DNA of 16,840 nt from an uncultured Verrucomicrobiota bacterium (GTDB lineage Bacteria; Verrucomicrobiota; Kiritimatiellia; RFP12; UBA1067), in the NCBI GenBank assembly GCA_945947925.1, contig CAMEZU010000016.1:1-16840 (forward strand), written 5' to 3'. Made by a program: the position numbers and the translations under genes. Below the pieces are notes generated by a model, which saw only the letters and a list, made by a program, of their open reading frames with translations, was not told the DNA's origin and did no database searches. Within the stretch, counting starts at the first letter, position 1. Each line of letters opens with the position of its first letter. Positions 14,460 through 16,840 of this stretch are shown one piece after another.

Positions 14460-15185
14460 TTACGCGCCCCTTCCCTGGAACTCGCATGCGACGCGACCGA
14501 TCAGCTCGTCCGCAAAACCCTCCATGTCGCTCGTCACGCTGCGGATCGTCGCATTCATCTGGTTGAAGGCGATCACGCCGGGAATCGCAATCAGGAGTCC
14601 GACGACCGTCGTCACCAGCGCGGAGGAAATGGACGGCGCGATCGTCGCCAGGCTCGCGCTTCCCTGCGTGCCCATTTCGGCGAACGCATCCAGCACGCCC
14701 CACACCGTTCCCAGGAGGCCGAGCATCGGCGACAGCGCGACGACCGTCGCGATGACGCCCATGCCGTGCTCCACCCGGATCTCCTCCTCGTCCAGCGCGT
14801 GCTCGCACGTGCCGCGAATCAGCTCGATCTCGTGGTTCGACAGCGCCGCAATGTCTCCGTTCTCGCTCTGACGCCCCACCAGCACCGTACGGACGTCCGG
14901 CGTCAGCATCTTGAGCAGGCGCTCGCTCGTCTCGCGGTAAATGCTCTCCAGGCCCGTCGTGGCCGTCGGACGGCGCTTGATGTAATACTCGAGAACGTCC
15001 GCACCCGTCGCGAAATCGCGCAGGAACCGCCGCGTCGCCCGCGAGACGAAGGACAGCTCCTGCCACTTGCCGACGATCGCGGCGACCATGATGATCGACC
15101 CCAGTACCTGAAGGACCACGATGCCCTGGCCGATGCCGTTGGAGTTGAGGAATCCGTCAATCAGTGAATTGGCAAGAAGAAGCAT
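14460..15185 (-). CDS. ExbB/TolQ/MotA family proton channel protein
   Basis: 241 residues, with three membrane helices: about 20-37, 142-165 and 187-209. The family core is in the last two (GVIATVVALSPMLGLLGTVW, 143-162, and SALVTTVVGLLIAIPGVIAF, 188-207). It assembles as a pentamer around the TolR/ExbD dimer to pass protons. It is first in a tolQ-tolR-tonB order that continues into the BatD-like gene. The ATG at 15185 has no visible Shine-Dalgarno: the sequence just upstream is pyrimidine-rich octamer repeats and then CACGCATC. The real start could therefore differ slightly, but no better start is evident, and the N-terminus MLLLANSLIDGFLNSNGIGQ looks natural for TolQ. Confidence 0.94.
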   Translation of the reverse strand: MLLLANSLIDGFLNSNGIGQGIVVLQVLGSIIMVAAIVGKWQELSFVSRATRRFLRDFATGADVLEYYIKRRPTATTGLESIYRETSERLLKMLTPDVRTVLVGRQSENGDIAALSNHEIELIRGTCEHALDEEEIRVEHGMGVIATVVALSPMLGLLGTVWGVLDAFAEMGTQGSASLATIAPSISSALVTTVVGLLIAIPGVIAFNQMNATIRSVTSDMEGFADELIGRVACEFQGRGA

Positions 15186-15194
15186 GATGCGTGA

Positions 15195-15230
15195 GTTGGA
15201 GGGTTAGAAGGTTGGAGGGTGAGAGGGTTG
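15195..15230. repeat. G-rich octamer tandem repeat
   Basis: The plus strand reads GTTGGAGG, GTTAGAAG, GTTGGAGG, GTGAGAGG, GTTG: four and a half copies of an 8-base unit (consensus GTTRGARG), also visible as a 16-base period. It fills most of the 49-base gap between the RNase HIII and TolQ-like genes. The opposite strand, in the direction of transcription, is C/T-rich. Confidence 0.85.
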
Positions 15231-15234
15231 AACA

Positions 15235-16278
15235 TCAAGATGGGGCGTTGGCCCGGGCCGCGGCAGAGGTGACCTGACCTTCCGGCGGCAAGTCGGCGCG
15301 AGACTTCCCGACCGCCGCGAGCACCTTGTCCGTCGTCTGGAAATGCGCCTTGCAGTGGTTCATCAGCCACACGGGACCGTGCTCGCGCACCATCTGCTCC
15401 GCCGTCGCCCGGTCGCGCGGATCGGAGGAGCCGATCGGGATGTCGGGCCGTCCCTCGGCCGGCGGACCGAAGACCTCTTCGGTCATCTTCTGCATGTCGC
15501 GGAGAAAGAGCTCGCGCGCGATCACCGAGGCCGCCGCGACCGCGATGTCGCTCTCGGCCTTGTGGTGCTGGTCGACGGTCGCCGCCTTGCCGCGCGTCTT
15601 CAGCGCCCGCCGGATCGTCGCCTCCGTCGGCGCGAACTGGTCGACGACCACGCGGTTGCACGACGGACGCTTCTCGAGCAGCTCCTCGATCGCCGTGCCG
15701 TGCGCCCACGCCAGCAGGCGGTTGATGTTCTTGATCTTCGCGTAAAGGCGGTTGTAGGCCGCCGGACCGAGCTTGACGACGGCATAGCCGTCCGAACCGA
15801 GCAGCGCCCGGAGCTTCGCGCCCGCCGTCAGCACCGCCTTGTCCGTCATCTGCTTGCAGTCCTTCACCCCGAGCGCCTGGATCTGCTCGGACAGAACCTC
15901 GTCCGTATACGCGCAGCAGACGACGAGCGGACCGAAGAAGTCGCCCTTCCCCGACTCGTCGCTGCCCGCATGCGCGCTGAAAAGCTCCGGATTGAGCTCG
16001 TGCTCGTAGCCGAGCGACGCCGCGCCCAGCACGTTGGGCTCGAGGACGAAGAGGACGAAGTCCTCCGCCTTCGAGCCCTGGATGCAGAGCTTGCGCTTGC
16101 CGTGCTTCTCCTTCGCGTAGAGCGTCGCGTTGAAGTGGTCGCCTTCGATCGACCACAGCGAATACGGCACCTCCCGCTTGCGGTAGTTGCCGTTCACCAT
16201 GACGCCCAGCAGGAGCTCCTGCTGGTCGTTCGTCAGCTCGTAGGTGAAGCTGGTCTTCTTGGGCGACGCCTCGTCCAC
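15235..16278 (-). CDS. rnhC: Ribonuclease HIII
   Basis: Cleaves the RNA strand of RNA-DNA hybrids (R-loops, replication primers, embedded ribonucleotides). 347 residues from the chosen GTG. The N-terminal TBP-like substrate-binding domain (about 10-88, ELLLGVMVNGNYRKREVPYS) distinguishes RNase HIII from HII. The catalytic domain begins AGSDESGKGDFFGPLVVCCA (104-123). The acidic active site is D107, E108, D213 (RVVVDQFAP) and E242 (KAESDIAVAAASVIAREL), with the family-typical INRLLAWAHGTAIEELL (185-201). The GTG at 16278 follows the epimerase stop by two bases, with GAGGA upstream; the longer in-frame ORF would overlap that gene deeply. A low-complexity tail of about 30 residues ends it. RNase HIII is often found in lineages lacking a conventional HI, which I infer here. 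Confidence 0.95.
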   Translation of the reverse strand: MDEASPKKTSFTYELTNDQQELLLGVMVNGNYRKREVPYSLWSIEGDHFNATLYAKEKHGKRKLCIQGSKAEDFVLFVLEPNVLGAASLGYEHELNPELFSAHAGSDESGKGDFFGPLVVCCAYTDEVLSEQIQALGVKDCKQMTDKAVLTAGAKLRALLGSDGYAVVKLGPAAYNRLYAKIKNINRLLAWAHGTAIEELLEKRPSCNRVVVDQFAPTEATIRRALKTRGKAATVDQHHKAESDIAVAAASVIARELFLRDMQKMTEEVFGPPAEGRPDIPIGSSDPRDRATAEQMVREHGPVWLMNHCKAHFQTTDKVLAAVGKSRADLPPEGQVTSAAARANAPS

Positions 16279-16280
16279 GG

Positions 16281-16840
16281 TCAGTCCTCGACGCCAAAGC
16301 GGAATTCCGTCGCCGACTTGTAGACCTCGCCCGCCTTCACGAACGTGGTCGGCCACTCGGGACGGTTCGGCGAGTCGGGCGCATGCTGCGTCTCGAGCGC
16401 AAGGCCGCAGCGGAACGAGAGATGCTCGCCGCCCTTCGCCGTCTGGTTGTAGTCGGACCAGTTGGACGTGTAGACCTGGAGGCAGGGCTCGGTCGTGTAG
16501 ACCTCAAGCAGGCGGCCGTTGAGCGGACAGGAGACCTTCGCCGCAAAGACGAGCTTCCCGGTCTTCTTGCCGGTCATCATCTCGCCCTTGTCGAGCACCC
16601 AGTTGTGGTCGTAGCCGCGGCCGAACTCGAGCTGCTCGTTCTTCTCGTTGATCCGCTCGCCGATGCGCATGCCCTTCGTGAAGTCGAACGGCGTGCCCTT
16701 CACAGGCGCAATCTCACCCGTCGGAATCTGCCCCGCGTCCGTCGGCGTGCAGTTCTTCGCCGCAATCTTGAGGATGTGGTCCTCAATCGTGCCGCCGGCC
16801 TCGCCCTTGAAGTTGAAGTAGACGTGCTGCGTCATGTTGA
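16281..16840 (-). CDS. galM: Aldose 1-epimerase (mutarotase), C-terminal part, truncated by the window edge
   Basis: The last 186 or so residues of a protein that interconverts alpha and beta anomers of hexoses such as galactose. The visible start (NMTQHVYFNFKG) corresponds to the NxTxHxYFNL motif with the catalytic histidine, so roughly the first half is missing. IPTGEIAPVKGTPFDF, then GRGYDHNWVL (substrate-binding aspartate) and GLALETQHAPDSPNRP (the catalytic base glutamate, E148 of this fragment) follow in the expected order and spacing. The first methionine here is internal, not the start. It reads straight into the RNase HIII gene with a 2-base gap, so the two are translationally coupled. 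This coupling links a sugar enzyme with a nucleic acid enzyme, a chance operon pairing rather than a shared pathway. Confidence 0.95.
   Translation of the reverse strand, partial: NMTQHVYFNFKGEAGGTIEDHILKIAAKNCTPTDAGQIPTGEIAPVKGTPFDFTKGMRIGERINEKNEQLEFGRGYDHNWVLDKGEMMTGKKTGKLVFAAKVSCPLNGRLLEVYTTEPCLQVYTSNWSDYNQTAKGGEHLSFRCGLALETQHAPDSPNRPEWPTTFVKAGEVYKSATEFRFGVED

Noticed and set aside
15195..15230. CRISPR array
   Set aside because: The unit is only 8 bases, contiguous and degenerate, with no spacers and no cas genes.
15161..16297. A second minus-strand frame over the RNase HIII gene
   Set aside because: The protein is Arg/Gly-rich without motifs, while the other frame has the complete RNase HIII active site.

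Overview
The window is a dense, GC-rich stretch of bacterial chromosome. All 17 recognisable genes lie on the minus strand, so transcription runs from position 16840 towards position 1. Gene starts often carry purine-rich Shine-Dalgarno sequences, two promoters have an extended -10 (TGnTATAAT), and the envelope genes (TolQ/TolR, lipoproteins, LysM protein, MurD/FtsW) are those of a diderm bacterium that makes peptidoglycan. The mix of an ExbB/ExbD/TonB set, a BatD-like protein, a CBM9-like lipoprotein and unfamiliar exported proteins would fit the PVC superphylum (Kiritimatiellota, Lentisphaerota or Verrucomicrobiota). That placement is an inference, not something the sequence proves. There are no phage, IS, CRISPR, tRNA or rRNA signals. 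It looks like core genome with several lineage-specific genes inserted.

Layout in the direction of transcription: (1) 16840-15235, the 3' part of an aldose 1-epimerase and a coupled RNase HIII. (2) 15186-15234, a short spacer holding G-rich octamer repeats. (3) 15185-3475, eleven tightly packed genes: tolQ-like, tolR-like, tonB/tolA-like, a BatD-like fusion protein, a DegT-type sugar aminotransferase, a CBM9-like lipoprotein, an unknown exported protein, a compact murD, a three-LysM lipoprotein, ftsW and xseA. No gap exceeds 20 bases and four junctions are ATGA overlaps, so this is probably one long envelope operon, with a likely internal promoter at about 10050. (4) 3348-3474, an AT-rich control region with palindromes and a good promoter. 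(5) 3347-1, asd, two tandem paralogous exported proteins of unknown function, and the start of an aconitase gene.

The middle block joins cell-envelope energetics (TolQ/R/TonB type), peptidoglycan precursor synthesis (MurD), septal glycan polymerisation (FtsW), a peptidoglycan-binding lipoprotein and uncharacterised secreted proteins. Co-expression of the unknown proteins with division-wall genes is the main functional clue here.

The most unusual points are: two tandem paralogs that share an identical 44-bp signal-peptide segment, although one becomes a Cys-rich lipoprotein and the other does not; a BatD-like protein with what looks like a second signal peptide in its middle; a MurD shortened in two places; and an almost leaderless promoter overlapping a stop codon.
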